Below, one piece after another: positions 15,742-24,175 of a DNA stretch of 52,037 nucleotides. This DNA comes from Planctomycetota bacterium (GTDB lineage Bacteria > Planctomycetota > JACOTG01 > JAJDCM01). The stretch is taken from positions 1-52,037 of the forward strand of contig JAJDCM010000258.1 of NCBI GenBank assembly GCA_029260825.1, in the 5' to 3' direction. Position 1 is the first letter of the stretch. Every line of letters begins with the position of its first letter. A program made the position numbers and the translations under genes. Below the pieces are notes generated by a model. The model did not search any database. It had not been told where the DNA came from and saw nothing but the letters and a program-made list of their open reading frames with translations.

Positions 15742-17580
15742 CTACCGAGCCTCACCCCACCCGGGAATCTCCCAGACAACGATCCACTCATCTTCGAACA
15801 CAGCCTCCCCGAGCTCCCTTGTCAGGACCGAGCGATACTTGACGAGCCGGGCGCCGTATTCTTGAGCCACCGCTTCTTCTTCCCCACTCGCCACCTTCGC
15901 TTGCTGGATCTCCCTCCAAGCAAGGCTAAGCGGTGCATAGAGAACTCGCACTCTCTTTCCCGGAGAGCCCCCTCGACTCTTCACTTTCTTCCTGCTCTTG
16001 GCCTGGCTCCCCACCGTCTTCTTTTGCGCGATCACGTACCGGACATTTCCTGACCGCAGATGATCAACCCCGTCCCTGGAAAACTGATCGACCTTCGTCG
16101 AACGCATGTCTCCCAACATGCTCAAAGACGGGTGAGTCACAAACGAGCGGGTTGATTGAGAAGTAAGACTCGTATAGCCCTGGGTCAATGGTTTTCGATG
16201 AATCGTCTGGAGATACATCTGGAGCCCGAGAAAATCCTCCCCGACATCGTAGATCGCATATTGCTCCGGGTCATTGGCAATCTTCTCGTAAAATGGCGAC
16301 ACCTGAATGGGAGACTGCATCGGCAACGGGCCCTGCCACATCTCCGCCCCCACGAGCAGCAACGATGCCGCGCTCACAATCACCACTCTTTGGCGAGAGA
16401 GTCTCGAGAGGATGCATTTCAGCCCGAACCCCGCCAGGACCGCCATCACGAAACTCGTCAGATAAAGAATCCGCTTGGGTGCCCGCCCCACATTCAACAG
16501 CGGAATTTCCTCGATCAAATTGTAAGGAAGAAAACCCGTCCCCGGGATCGGCTGACCGCCAATTCGCAACTCGGTGCCAAGGGCCAGAGAGAAGATCCCA
16601 AGGAGCAAGAAGAACCAGAGTCCTGCCCCTCGCTTCAACCCGAAGATCACTCCGCAAACACCAAGGAGAAGCGTCGTATAACCAAAAAATGTCGGCCAGG
16701 AAAGAAGCCAGGACGCGTTGCGGTATCGAGCCCCCAGCAAGTCCACAGCCCGAAACGCCTCTTTGCCCGCACGAACAAACTGATAATCATCGCTATTTTC
16801 CAGCGACTCCCGAATCACGGGCATCGCCGAAGGAAGGAGAGTCACCGTACAAGTCACGGTAAAGAGAAGAAGAATCATCCAAAAACGACGATCCTTGAAG
16901 ACCGATGGAGTGCTCACCAGCCGATAAACAACCATCAAGAACCCGAGAATGATCGCATGAACCAGGTAGTACCAGGAGTCGAGGCCGATGATGGTAAACG
17001 TGACCCCGGCAAGAACCGCATATCCCCATCGCTTCTCTTTGATGCCAATCAAGAAAAAGAGGGCAAAGAAGGGAAACCAGTGAATCCCTACGATCTTGAT
17101 GTGCTGGAGGTCGTAGTGAAACGGGCTGAAGGTGAAGATCGCTCCGGCAACAAACGCGGCCATCGCGTGGCCAGTCAAGTACCGAACCAAGAAATAGGCC
17201 CCGAGCCCAGCCAGGACAAACGAGGCGAAAAACAATACATTGAACGCAAACCAGGGAGGCCCCACCTGCTGAAGAATCGCGCCGACCGCCGTGTTCGAAA
17301 GGGTCAGGGAATGCAAGGCGAGATTGACGCCGCCAGGATGATAGAGAAGATCCGTGAAGTAAGCGCTGCTTCCCCCCTCCAGCACTTCGGTCCGAAGGAA
17401 CCAAAACGTCCAGAGATCCTGGAAATAGTCACCCGAAGAAGGAAACATGGAAAAAAGGGAGAACGCAACCGGGTAGGTCATCACTACCGTCAGCAACCCG
17501 TATCCCAGAAGGGCAAGCCCCCATCCAGGTCGGGTGCAGGTTGGCTGTGAATCGTCGATCAAGCTGGAATCGTTTCCCAT
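15742..17580 (-). CDS. Multi-spanning membrane protein at the end of the EPS arm
   Basis: 612 residues. About eleven hydrophobic segments occupy residues 20-420, followed by a soluble C-terminal domain. The first large loop (SSGDYFQDLWTFWFLRTEVL, then YHPGGVNLALHS) and the helical hairpins resemble GT-C-fold, YfhO-like or PMT-like membrane proteins, which use lipid-linked sugars on the outer face of the membrane. No catalytic motif can be assigned with confidence. As the last gene of the EPS minus arm it may add a branch sugar or assist polymerisation. A Lys/Arg-rich stretch near residue 540 is unusual. Confidence 0.65.
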   Translation of the reverse strand: MGNDSSLIDDSQPTCTRPGWGLALLGYGLLTVVMTYPVAFSLFSMFPSSGDYFQDLWTFWFLRTEVLEGGSSAYFTDLLYHPGGVNLALHSLTLSNTAVGAILQQVGPPWFAFNVLFFASFVLAGLGAYFLVRYLTGHAMAAFVAGAIFTFSPFHYDLQHIKIVGIHWFPFFALFFLIGIKEKRWGYAVLAGVTFTIIGLDSWYYLVHAIILGFLMVVYRLVSTPSVFKDRRFWMILLLFTVTCTVTLLPSAMPVIRESLENSDDYQFVRAGKEAFRAVDLLGARYRNASWLLSWPTFFGYTTLLLGVCGVIFGLKRGAGLWFFLLLGIFSLALGTELRIGGQPIPGTGFLPYNLIEEIPLLNVGRAPKRILYLTSFVMAVLAGFGLKCILSRLSRQRVVIVSAASLLLVGAEMWQGPLPMQSPIQVSPFYEKIANDPEQYAIYDVGEDFLGLQMYLQTIHRKPLTQGYTSLTSQSTRSFVTHPSLSMLGDMRSTKVDQFSRDGVDHLRSGNVRYVIAQKKTVGSQAKSRKKVKSRGGSPGKRVRVLYAPLSLAWREIQQAKVASGEEEAVAQEYGARLVKYRSVLTRELGEAVFEDEWIVVWEIPGWGEAR

Positions 17581-17635
17581 TTGACCTTATATAGCACGCC
17601 AACCAGATTTTTCCAGCCGAGCAGAATGCCGGAGC

Positions 17636-18361
17636 CTAGTTCGGAACGAAGCTAACTCCAAACAAACCACGTCCGGGCAGGTTTCGGTTGATGTACCGAT
17701 CGACAAAATCGTTGTAGTCGATGACACCCTTGGGAGGAACGATCACGATATCCAGTGGCTCGAGATAGACTTCATCCAGCGCCTGGGAGGCGACAAGCAA
17801 GTCCTCAAGATTCACCTTGCAGGCGTGGCGGAATCCATCTTCCCCTCGTCTCAGCAACACGACCTCCTCCACATTGGCCGTGTCTCGAACGTATCCCCCC
17901 GCCAATAATACGGCTTCGGTCAGAGTGAGACGACCGTGGATCGGCTTTTCTCCCGGGCTCTTGACCTCTCCCCCGACAAACACAACATGGCTCTTGGCGC
18001 TCTGGAGAATCACGGTGAGCTCGGGCTCTTTTAGCTGCTCCGAGAGTTTCTCGGTAAGCTCTCGGTCCACGGCCTCAACCGTTTTTCCAGCCACCACGAC
18101 TTCTTCCGCAAACAAGATCGAGATCTTGCCATCCGGACGGATCATGATGGTGTCGTTGAACTCGGGATGATTGATGAATCGAATCTCGATTTCATCTCCC
18201 GGCTGCAGCCGGAAGCTCCCGAGACTCGCTCCGGACGGAGGAAAGTCCTTTGCATCGGCAAGATAGGGAAGGTCTTGCGCCCGATCCGGAATCGTTCCGC
18301 AACCGGAGAGAAACCCAAGAGCCAACGCCAGCACTCCGACCCAACAAGCATGATTCGACAT
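17636..18361 (-). CDS. Polysaccharide export lipoprotein (OPX/Wza family)
   Basis: 241 residues from ATG at 18361 with GAGG 7 nt upstream. A lipoprotein signal ends at LSGC (Cys21). The polysaccharide-export (Poly_export) domain begins FRLQPGDEIEIRFINHPEFN and contains RPDGKISILFAEEVVVAGKT. An SLBB domain follows (VVFVGGEVKSPGEKPIHGRL and LTEAVLLAGGYVRDTANVEE). OPX proteins form the periplasmic and outer-membrane channel of Wzx/Wzy-type export. At 241 residues this is the short OPX type, without the long C-terminal outer-membrane helix of E. coli Wza. Confidence 0.92.
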   Translation of the reverse strand: MSNHACWVGVLALALGFLSGCGTIPDRAQDLPYLADAKDFPPSGASLGSFRLQPGDEIEIRFINHPEFNDTIMIRPDGKISILFAEEVVVAGKTVEAVDRELTEKLSEQLKEPELTVILQSAKSHVVFVGGEVKSPGEKPIHGRLTLTEAVLLAGGYVRDTANVEEVVLLRRGEDGFRHACKVNLEDLLVASQALDEVYLEPLDIVIVPPKGVIDYNDFVDRYINRNLPGRGLFGVSFVPN

Positions 18362-18381
18362 CTCGATTCCTCGACTGAAAA

Positions 18382-19110
18382 CTAGTCATTCCCTCGCCCA
18401 CTGAACACAACTCCGAACGTCTTCACCAGGATCCATAGCTCCTGGCGCAAAGAAAGCTTCTCGGTGTACTCAATGTCCAGGTCCACCGTCTCATTGAACG
18501 CCACGTCCCTTCGACCATTCACCTGAACCAAGCCGGTGAGGCCTCCAGGGACCGAAAGTCTTTGCAAGGCACGGGGAGCATATCGATCCACCTCATCCGG
18601 CGAAGGAGGCCGTGGGCCCACAAGGGACATCTGGCCTCGCAACACATTCAAGAGCTGCGGCAGCTCATCAATGCTCGCCTTGCGGAGAAGACGCCCGATC
18701 TTCGTCACCCGCGGATCGTCAGGAATCCGGACCAGAAGACCCGTCGGCTCCTCATTCAGATGACGGACGTCCTCGAAGCTCGTCTCCGCTCCCTGGATCA
18801 TGGTCCGCAGCTTCCACATGAGAAAGCGCTTCCCCCCCGCTGTCACTCGAAGAGCGAAGTAAAAGACTGGAGGTCCCGACAAAACCCGGATCAACAGGGC
18901 AGCCATCGCTACCACCGGTACGACGACCGGAAGCAAAAGCAGCGTGATGCCGATGTCCAGTGGCCTTTTCCAGATCGGTAGCCGCTTCTTTTCCACCGGC
19001 AAGTCGGCGATATAGAAGCTCGGTGGCGTCGACCACAGAATCCCAGCGAAATGCGGTCGCAACCCGGGCGCGACAGCGCTTCCCGACCTCGTGTCTGAGG
19101 GCTTCATCAT
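18382..19110 (-). CDS. Initiating sugar-phosphate transferase (polyprenyl-phosphate glycosyl-1-phosphate transferase)
   Basis: The conserved domain begins at [20 protein letters not shown], a reentrant membrane helix. It continues with [14 protein letters not shown], then [21 protein letters not shown] with the catalytic Asp-Glu, and [16 protein letters not shown]. The enzyme starts repeat-unit synthesis by moving a sugar-1-phosphate onto undecaprenyl phosphate; it is the short PglC/WbaP-C-terminal form. The frame opens at 19110, but the preceding glycosyltransferase occupies that DNA with a conserved helix. A GTG at 18996 ([14 protein letters not shown]) giving about 204 residues is the likelier true start. 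The very long overlap with its neighbour is odd. Confidence 0.88.
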   Translation of the reverse strand: MMKPSDTRSGSAVAPGLRPHFAGILWSTPPSFYIADLPVEKKRLPIWKRPLDIGITLLLLPVVVPVVAMAALLIRVLSGPPVFYFALRVTAGGKRFLMWKLRTMIQGAETSFEDVRHLNEEPTGLLVRIPDDPRVTKIGRLLRKASIDELPQLLNVLRGQMSLVGPRPPSPDEVDRYAPRALQRLSVPGGLTGLVQVNGRRDVAFNETVDLDIEYTEKLSLRQELWILVKTFGVVFSGRGND

Positions 19111-20086
19111 GAAATACCTGACTTATTAGCTGACTCAACCGTTCTTCATTCCCCACGGGAAAGACTAACGCCGCCTCCCCCACCGCTTCCAGATTCGCCG
19201 GAATATCGCTGACAATCGTCGCAATGCCGTAAGACATGGCCTCCAGCAGCGCCATGGATAATCCCTCTACCCGTGACCCCTGCACATACACCGAGGCTCC
19301 AGAATAAAGAAGATCCAGATCTGGCTCGTGCAAGGGACCGGTAAAGACCACATTCGGCCCCGCGATTTCTTTCAACCGATTCACATAGCTCGAGGTGTAA
19401 CTGGCCTCTCCGGCCATCACCAGCTTCCCCCTCGGATTGACCTTCTGAAACGCGCCAATCAAGGTGTCGCAGGCCTTCTCCGGAACCAGTCGCCCCACAT
19501 AAAGAACGAAAGGCTCCCCCTCGATCCCGAACTTCCACACCGGAGGTCGATCTTCACGTTCGGGAGGAAGAGTCACGCCCTGCGGAATGTGAGTACACGT
19601 TCTCCCGTACTCCGCCGAAAACCACTCCTGCAACGCCTTGGAAATGGTGGCCGTGTGATCGGGCAGGATCGCACCGAGTCGCTCAAAACCACGAAGCACT
19701 CGGCGTCCCAACCAACCAAACTTGTCCCGCTGCCAGTCCAATGCATGAACCTGAAGCAAGCTCTTCTTTCCCAGGATCCTCGGAATTCCGGCAAACGGAG
19801 AAAGAGCCGTTCCATGGAAATGCACCACATCGAAATCGCCAAAGGACGAAACCAGCGTGGCCCAAAGACCATAGGAAAGAGTATCGAGAGACTTCGTCGG
19901 GACATGAGGTAAACTGACGACCTTCATTCCGTCGACCGTCTCTTCTCCCTTGACGGCCCATTTCCGGCGCACGAACAACGTGACCTCGTGGCCCCGTGAA
20001 ACTAACCGGGGACCCACCTGAGAGAGGATCTTCCCGTAGGCATCCGGATACGGATAGCCTCTCAGACCAATGACGGCGATCTTCAC
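18752..20086 (-). CDS. Family 4 glycosyltransferase with an out-of-frame C-terminal tail
   Basis: 444 residues. The GT-B fold begins [19 protein letters not shown]. The donor-binding half has [20 protein letters not shown], the acidic [14 protein letters not shown] motif and [20 protein letters not shown]. Family homology should end near [19 protein letters not shown] (about residue 365). The last 80 or so residues are read in the +1-shifted frame of the following sugar transferase gene and look like non-selected sequence. The protein adds a sugar to the lipid-linked repeat unit in the cytoplasm. Its start overlaps the radical SAM gene's stop by 4 bp. Confidence 0.88.
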   Translation of the reverse strand: MKIAVIGLRGYPYPDAYGKILSQVGPRLVSRGHEVTLFVRRKWAVKGEETVDGMKVVSLPHVPTKSLDTLSYGLWATLVSSFGDFDVVHFHGTALSPFAGIPRILGKKSLLQVHALDWQRDKFGWLGRRVLRGFERLGAILPDHTATISKALQEWFSAEYGRTCTHIPQGVTLPPEREDRPPVWKFGIEGEPFVLYVGRLVPEKACDTLIGAFQKVNPRGKLVMAGEASYTSSYVNRLKEIAGPNVVFTGPLHEPDLDLLYSGASVYVQGSRVEGLSMALLEAMSYGIATIVSDIPANLEAVGEAALVFPVGNEERLSQLISQVFHDEALRHEVGKRCRARVATAFRWDSVVDATELLYRRLAGGKEAATDLEKATGHRHHAAFASGRRTGGSDGCPVDPGFVGTSSLLLRSSSDSGGEALSHVEAADHDPGSGDELRGRPSSE

Positions 20087-21264
20087 TCGTCAAGCCCCTT
20101 CCCGGAAGAAGGTGTTCCCGATGAGGCGGTCGGTACCTTGTTCTCTCCGAAGTGAAGAGTTGGAAAGCCGTCCGCTTCCGACCTTGGCTCGGGTACCTGT
20201 TCATCTTCCGAGACAACGATCGGACTGACATGAACAGGCGCCTCGGGAGCAGGCGATGTCGGATGCATCAGGGGGAGCCCGAGATGGGCTTTTAATTTGA
20301 GACCAGCCGCCGACCACGCATAGCGAAGTGGATTCCGGCGTACCTCGGGATAAACGGAGCACGACATGAAGCACTTCTCACACCCTGCGATTTCACTCCT
20401 TGTCTTCTGCATCGTTTCCCCGGTCCAGATCTCGGAGAAAAGATTCTCCTTGATGTTCCCGAGGGGTATGTTCAGAACGTTACAAGGGAAAACCTGACCC
20501 CACGGGTCGAGGAAGAAGAATCGGTTCCCCGCCGTACAGGGAATCGAACGCCCATGGCCCGCCGCGCGCCGGAAGAGCCCATGGCTGAATAGCCCTCGGA
20601 ACCACCTCTTGGGAGACCAGCTTCGCAGTTCCGCCCGGGTAATTTTTTCGAGTTCCTCTCGAAGCCGATCGGAGGCTGCACAGGCGTTATTCGTCTTCTG
20701 AAAATGAACCTCGGAGTTCTCGGTAACCACACATCCAAAGTCCAGTCCCTGCCGGCGGGCCAGTTGATAAAGTGCATAGCTGGAGGAGAGGTTCGCCTCC
20801 TGCATGGTGTGAGCCACCACGACCCGTCGCACTCCGATCGACTGAAGACGCCGAATCGTTTCAAAACTCTTCTCGAATCCCTTGGGAATACCTCGGATTT
20901 CTTCGTGCTGAGCTTTCAGGCCGTCGATCGAAACCCCAACTTCTGCCGTCGGATCATGACGGAGAATGTCACGCATGATCTCTTCTGTGCGCTGGGGTTG
21001 AAACCCATTCGTCGTGATCACGATCTGGGCTCGAGGCGCCGTCTCTTTCATCGCCGCGACAAGATCGGCAAGATCCGTTCGAAGGAATGGCTCGCCTCCG
21101 GTCACGTTGATGTGACGAAGAGTCGAGGGCAACTTGCGAAGGTCATCCGCCGTCAGAGTGGGCTTCTCGGTCGTCTGCCACAGGTTGCACATGTTGCAGC
21201 GGGCGTTGCAAAGATACGTCACCGCAACAATCGCCTCACTGGCCACCGGATTTGGGTTATTCAA
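20083..21264 (-). CDS. Radical SAM/SPASM-domain protein
   Basis: 393 residues. The radical SAM cluster motif CNARCNMC (CxxxCxxC) lies at about residues 19-26 after a short leader. TGGEPFLR follows, the GGEP motif that binds SAM. A C-terminal Cys set (IPCTAGNRFFFLDPWGQVFPC, then GCEKCFMSC) is the twitch/SPASM type that holds additional Fe-S clusters. The last 55 residues are Pro/Glu/Ser-rich and likely disordered. SPASM enzymes usually modify peptides or sugars. Here it is translationally coupled on both sides inside an exopolysaccharide operon, between a glycosyltransferase and a heptose kinase, suggesting radical modification of a sugar or lipid-linked intermediate. The substrate is unknown. 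Confidence 0.88.
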   Translation of the reverse strand: MNNPNPVASEAIVAVTYLCNARCNMCNLWQTTEKPTLTADDLRKLPSTLRHINVTGGEPFLRTDLADLVAAMKETAPRAQIVITTNGFQPQRTEEIMRDILRHDPTAEVGVSIDGLKAQHEEIRGIPKGFEKSFETIRRLQSIGVRRVVVAHTMQEANLSSSYALYQLARRQGLDFGCVVTENSEVHFQKTNNACAASDRLREELEKITRAELRSWSPKRWFRGLFSHGLFRRAAGHGRSIPCTAGNRFFFLDPWGQVFPCNVLNIPLGNIKENLFSEIWTGETMQKTRSEIAGCEKCFMSCSVYPEVRRNPLRYAWSAAGLKLKAHLGLPLMHPTSPAPEAPVHVSPIVVSEDEQVPEPRSEADGFPTLHFGENKVPTASSGTPSSGKGLDE

Positions 21265-22367
21265 GAATCGACCTCGACATGATCGGAGAAGACGTGAATA
21301 CCGGAACGTTCAAACGAGTACGAGATCTCCTTGACTCGTGCCGCTGAAAGCTCGCTCCGAAGACGATCCTGGTTTTCCGGCAGACAGTAGAGCATCATCA
21401 CTCCACCCCCACCGGCACCGCAGATCTTTCCTCCCAACGCTCCCGCGCGAGTGGCAGTTTCATACAACTCATCGATTCGCGACGTTGTCACTCGGCTTCC
21501 CACGTTCCGTTTCTCGAGCCAGGAGAGATGCATCAACTCACCAAGGATGTCCAGATCCCCCGATTCAAGGCCCTCTGCCATACGCAAGCCAAGTTCACGA
21601 ATCCGGTCCAGCCTGGCGAGCACCGAGGAGTCACGCTGCTGCATGCTCCTTTGCTGTCCCCCGGCAATCGGAGAAGAGTCACGCGCAACTCCCGTGTGAA
21701 AGAGAAGGATTCTCTGCTGGAGACCTTCCCACGAGGATTCATCCAGCTCGAGCGGCACGACCTCGACCTCCCCTTCCCGGAAAAAGATCTTGTTCATGCC
21801 TCCGAACGATGCCGCGTAATGGTCCTGACGCCCCGTGACTCGCCCGAGATGATTTCGCTCGATTTCAAACGCGGTCTCCGCGACCTCGGCCCGACTTCGA
21901 CTGTTCCCGCCAACACATTCAAGAAGACCGACGAGATTCACACCCATCGACCCCGACGAGCCGAGCCCGGCGCCCATGGGAAGATCCATGGTCATGGAAA
22001 GATCGAGTCCGTGGTCCCTTTGATAGCGAAGAAGAACGCTCTTGGTGTAGGAAAGTGGATCCTCGACAGAAATCGACGATTCCGTCTCCGGATCGAAAAC
22101 AACGGATCCATCGGGGCAATCAATGCGAATCCCCTCCCCCTCCCAGGGAGCAATGCGAGTTGTTATATATCGATTCACGGTTGCCGAGAGTACAAAACCA
22201 CCGTCGCGGCAGAAGTACTCCTCAAAGTCCGTACCTCCCCCGCCAAAGCTGACTCGCAGGGGAGTCCTTGCGCACCATGCGCCCTCGGTGATGTCTACCG
22301 GCGTGAGTCGCGTTTGTCGTTTAGTTGCATGCATCTTGGTGTTAACCCTATGAGGATCTTTCTTCAT
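21261..22367 (-). CDS. GHMP-family sugar kinase, likely D-glycero-D-manno-heptose 7-phosphate kinase
   Basis: 368 residues from 22367; an ATG at 22334 is an alternative because the first codons overlap the upstream gene by 20 bp. Motifs are RTPLRVSFGGGGTDF near the N-terminus, the GHMP ATP loop MGAGLGSSGSM, and GAGGGGVMMLYC near the C-terminus. The FGGGGTDF opening is characteristic of the HddA-like branch, which phosphorylates C1 of heptose 7-phosphate. The next two upstream genes supply a nucleotidyltransferase and an HAD phosphatase, the other enzymes of GDP-heptose synthesis. Fucose-like kinases share this fold, so the heptose assignment rests partly on context. Confidence 0.82.
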   Translation of the reverse strand: MKKDPHRVNTKMHATKRQTRLTPVDITEGAWCARTPLRVSFGGGGTDFEEYFCRDGGFVLSATVNRYITTRIAPWEGEGIRIDCPDGSVVFDPETESSISVEDPLSYTKSVLLRYQRDHGLDLSMTMDLPMGAGLGSSGSMGVNLVGLLECVGGNSRSRAEVAETAFEIERNHLGRVTGRQDHYAASFGGMNKIFFREGEVEVVPLELDESSWEGLQQRILLFHTGVARDSSPIAGGQQRSMQQRDSSVLARLDRIRELGLRMAEGLESGDLDILGELMHLSWLEKRNVGSRVTTSRIDELYETATRAGALGGKICGAGGGGVMMLYCLPENQDRLRSELSAARVKEISYSFERSGIHVFSDHVEVDS

Positions 22368-23511
22368 GACCGTTGCGAATCTCTGTTCTCATCTCGTCGG
22401 CTTCCCCGGATCCCGTCACCAGACCTTCGGCTGTGCTACAAAGAGAAAGTCTCGAGACCTCATCCGAAGACAACGTAATCCCGGAAAGCTCGACCCCATC
22501 TCCAACACAACAGCCAGGAGCAATCAGGCAATCGGTAAGATTGACTCCGTCACCGAGAGTGACTCCGGAAAGAACTACACACCGCTTGAGGCGTGCGCTT
22601 CCTCCAAAATGCACGTTCGCACCAACAAACGACTCCGAAACCTCAACGTCCTGAGGAACCGTATCGATCGCCGACAGAAGCCACGCCGCCCGGCGCTCTC
22701 CGTCTGTAAAGAGTCGGCGTCGGGTCCCCATCACTTGCTCTACACATTCTCGAGCCGGCTTCATCAGCTCCGGCCTTGAAAGAGCATCAAGGTGAGCAAG
22801 CTGATAGGACCGAGGAGTTCCCAGATCAACGACTTCGCCCTGCAGAGCAACGGTTCCGATCGCAACACCAGCCGCAAGCAAGGGAGGAAGAGCGTCGTCT
22901 TCCAGTCCGTGCGGATGATCCATGAATCGATCCAGGAAGGTCGGCTCCACGGCCATGACCCCGGCATTCAGGGGAAGAGTGTAAGGCGACGCATCTTCAA
23001 GCGATCCCGTTTGACGATCATCGATGGGAGGCACCCGCACAAGAGACTTCAGAAGACCGTGATCGTCTACCGTCAGACGGTGACCACCGTTTCCGCCGCA
23101 ATGTGGAAGGTAGCCCAAGGTTGCTTCGGCATCGCCGAGAACATGAGCCCTGGCCAGAGCGGGAAGGTTCACCCGGATCAAGTTGTCCCCGTTCAAGACA
23201 TAGCAAAGGGAATCCACCCGATCCTTCATCGCACCGAGAGCGCCACCTGTTCCGAGAAGAACTGGCTCCCTCACGACTTCTACGACAAAATCGTCGTGGG
23301 TCTTCCTCTCTGCGAGGAAACTCATCACATCATCTGCTCGGTAGCAGGCATTCATGATGACCCGACGAACTCCAACCCTCTGGAGTAGCCTCAGAGTATG
23401 CTCGAGGACCGGAACTCCCATATAAGGAGCAAGGACCTTGGGCATGGAGCGGGTCAATGGCTCCAGACGAACTCCCCTCCCGGCGGCAAGAATGATGGCG
23501 GTATCAATCAC
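22348..23511 (-). CDS. Sugar-1-phosphate nucleotidyltransferase with left-handed beta-helix tail (HddC-like by context)
   Basis: 387 residues. The nucleotide-binding motif LAAGRGVRLEPLTRSMPKVL opens the Rossmann-like domain, followed by the metal-binding NGDN. The C-terminal third has hexapeptide-like repeats (NVHFGGSARLKRCVVLSGVT) typical of left-handed beta-helix extensions in mannose-1-phosphate guanylyltransferases. Classical HddC proteins are shorter and lack this tail. The enzyme would activate heptose-1-phosphate as GDP- or another NDP-sugar. It overlaps the phosphatase gene by 4 bp and the kinase gene by 20 bp, so the three are translationally coupled. Confidence 0.82.
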   Translation of the reverse strand: MIDTAIILAAGRGVRLEPLTRSMPKVLAPYMGVPVLEHTLRLLQRVGVRRVIMNACYRADDVMSFLAERKTHDDFVVEVVREPVLLGTGGALGAMKDRVDSLCYVLNGDNLIRVNLPALARAHVLGDAEATLGYLPHCGGNGGHRLTVDDHGLLKSLVRVPPIDDRQTGSLEDASPYTLPLNAGVMAVEPTFLDRFMDHPHGLEDDALPPLLAAGVAIGTVALQGEVVDLGTPRSYQLAHLDALSRPELMKPARECVEQVMGTRRRLFTDGERRAAWLLSAIDTVPQDVEVSESFVGANVHFGGSARLKRCVVLSGVTLGDGVNLTDCLIAPGCCVGDGVELSGITLSSDEVSRLSLCSTAEGLVTGSGEADEMRTEIRNGHEERSS

Positions 23512-24149
23512 AAGAGCACCTCTCCCTCCGTGTTCGGGATCGAAAGAGGGCTATCGGGAGACCCGGAAAGAAAGCCTTCGATTTTGAGGAGAGCATCATC
23601 AAGGTCATTCGCCAGTGCTTCCGGCTCTGCCGGTGGCTCGTCATCCAGAGATAGATCCGGATCCACGAGAAGCGTGTGGGCATGAACCGCTCGGCCCGCT
23701 TCGATGTCCGTCCCGGAATCCCCGATCAAGAAGACGGGAAGATCAGAAGATGCGGGTACATCAGAAAGAGCTGCATGGAGAAGACCGGGCTTTGGTTTTC
23801 GACAGTTGCATCCGGCCTGAGGTTGGTGAGGACAGAAGAAGACCTGATCCATCCGCCCGCCATGGTCTTGAACGCATCGACTCATGGTTTCCATCACAGA
23901 CACAACGTCTTCAACCGGAGTGAGTCCCCGGCCGACGCAAGATTGATTGGAAACGATTCGAACACTGAGGGAGAGGTCTCTTGCGCGGCGAAGCGCACGA
24001 AGGCTACCCGGAAGAAATTCAAATTCCTCCCAGCTCGTCACGTAGCCGTGAGGATTCTTCCGATTGATCACTCCGTCGCGATCGAGGAGAAGTATTCCTC
24101 GGGTCGGTTCGGTGACCTTGTTCAGTTTGACTTCGATGGGGCGAAGCAT
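23508..24149 (-). CDS. HAD-IIIA phosphatase, GmhB-like heptose bisphosphatase
   Basis: 213 residues from ATG at 24149 (MLRPIEVKLNKV) with AAGGAG 7 nt upstream; the open frame to 24287 has no ribosome-binding site. The HAD nucleophile motif is LLLDRDGVINRK. The zinc-binding loop CPHQPQAGCNCRKPKPG (Cys-His, Cys-x-Cys) is diagnostic for GmhB and histidinol-phosphatase relatives, and GDSGTDIEAG supplies the last acidic motif. It would remove the C7 phosphate from D-glycero-D-manno-heptose 1,7-bisphosphate. The isomerase GmhA is not in the window. Confidence 0.87.
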   Translation of the reverse strand: MLRPIEVKLNKVTEPTRGILLLDRDGVINRKNPHGYVTSWEEFEFLPGSLRALRRARDLSLSVRIVSNQSCVGRGLTPVEDVVSVMETMSRCVQDHGGRMDQVFFCPHQPQAGCNCRKPKPGLLHAALSDVPASSDLPVFLIGDSGTDIEAGRAVHAHTLLVDPDLSLDDEPPAEPEALANDLDDALLKIEGFLSGSPDSPLSIPNTEGEVLL

Positions 24150-24175
24150 CCGGAAGCTCCTTGCGCACACTTGAG

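Noticed and set aside
16156..17550. Long plus-strand frame of 464 codons
   Set aside because: It is antisense to the 612-residue membrane protein, rich in Arg/Pro/His/Gln, and has no domain. It exists because the real gene's codon usage rarely produces stops in that frame.
21528..22478. Plus-strand frame of 316 codons
   Set aside because: Antisense to the GHMP kinase; Arg/His/Pro-rich with no recognisable fold.
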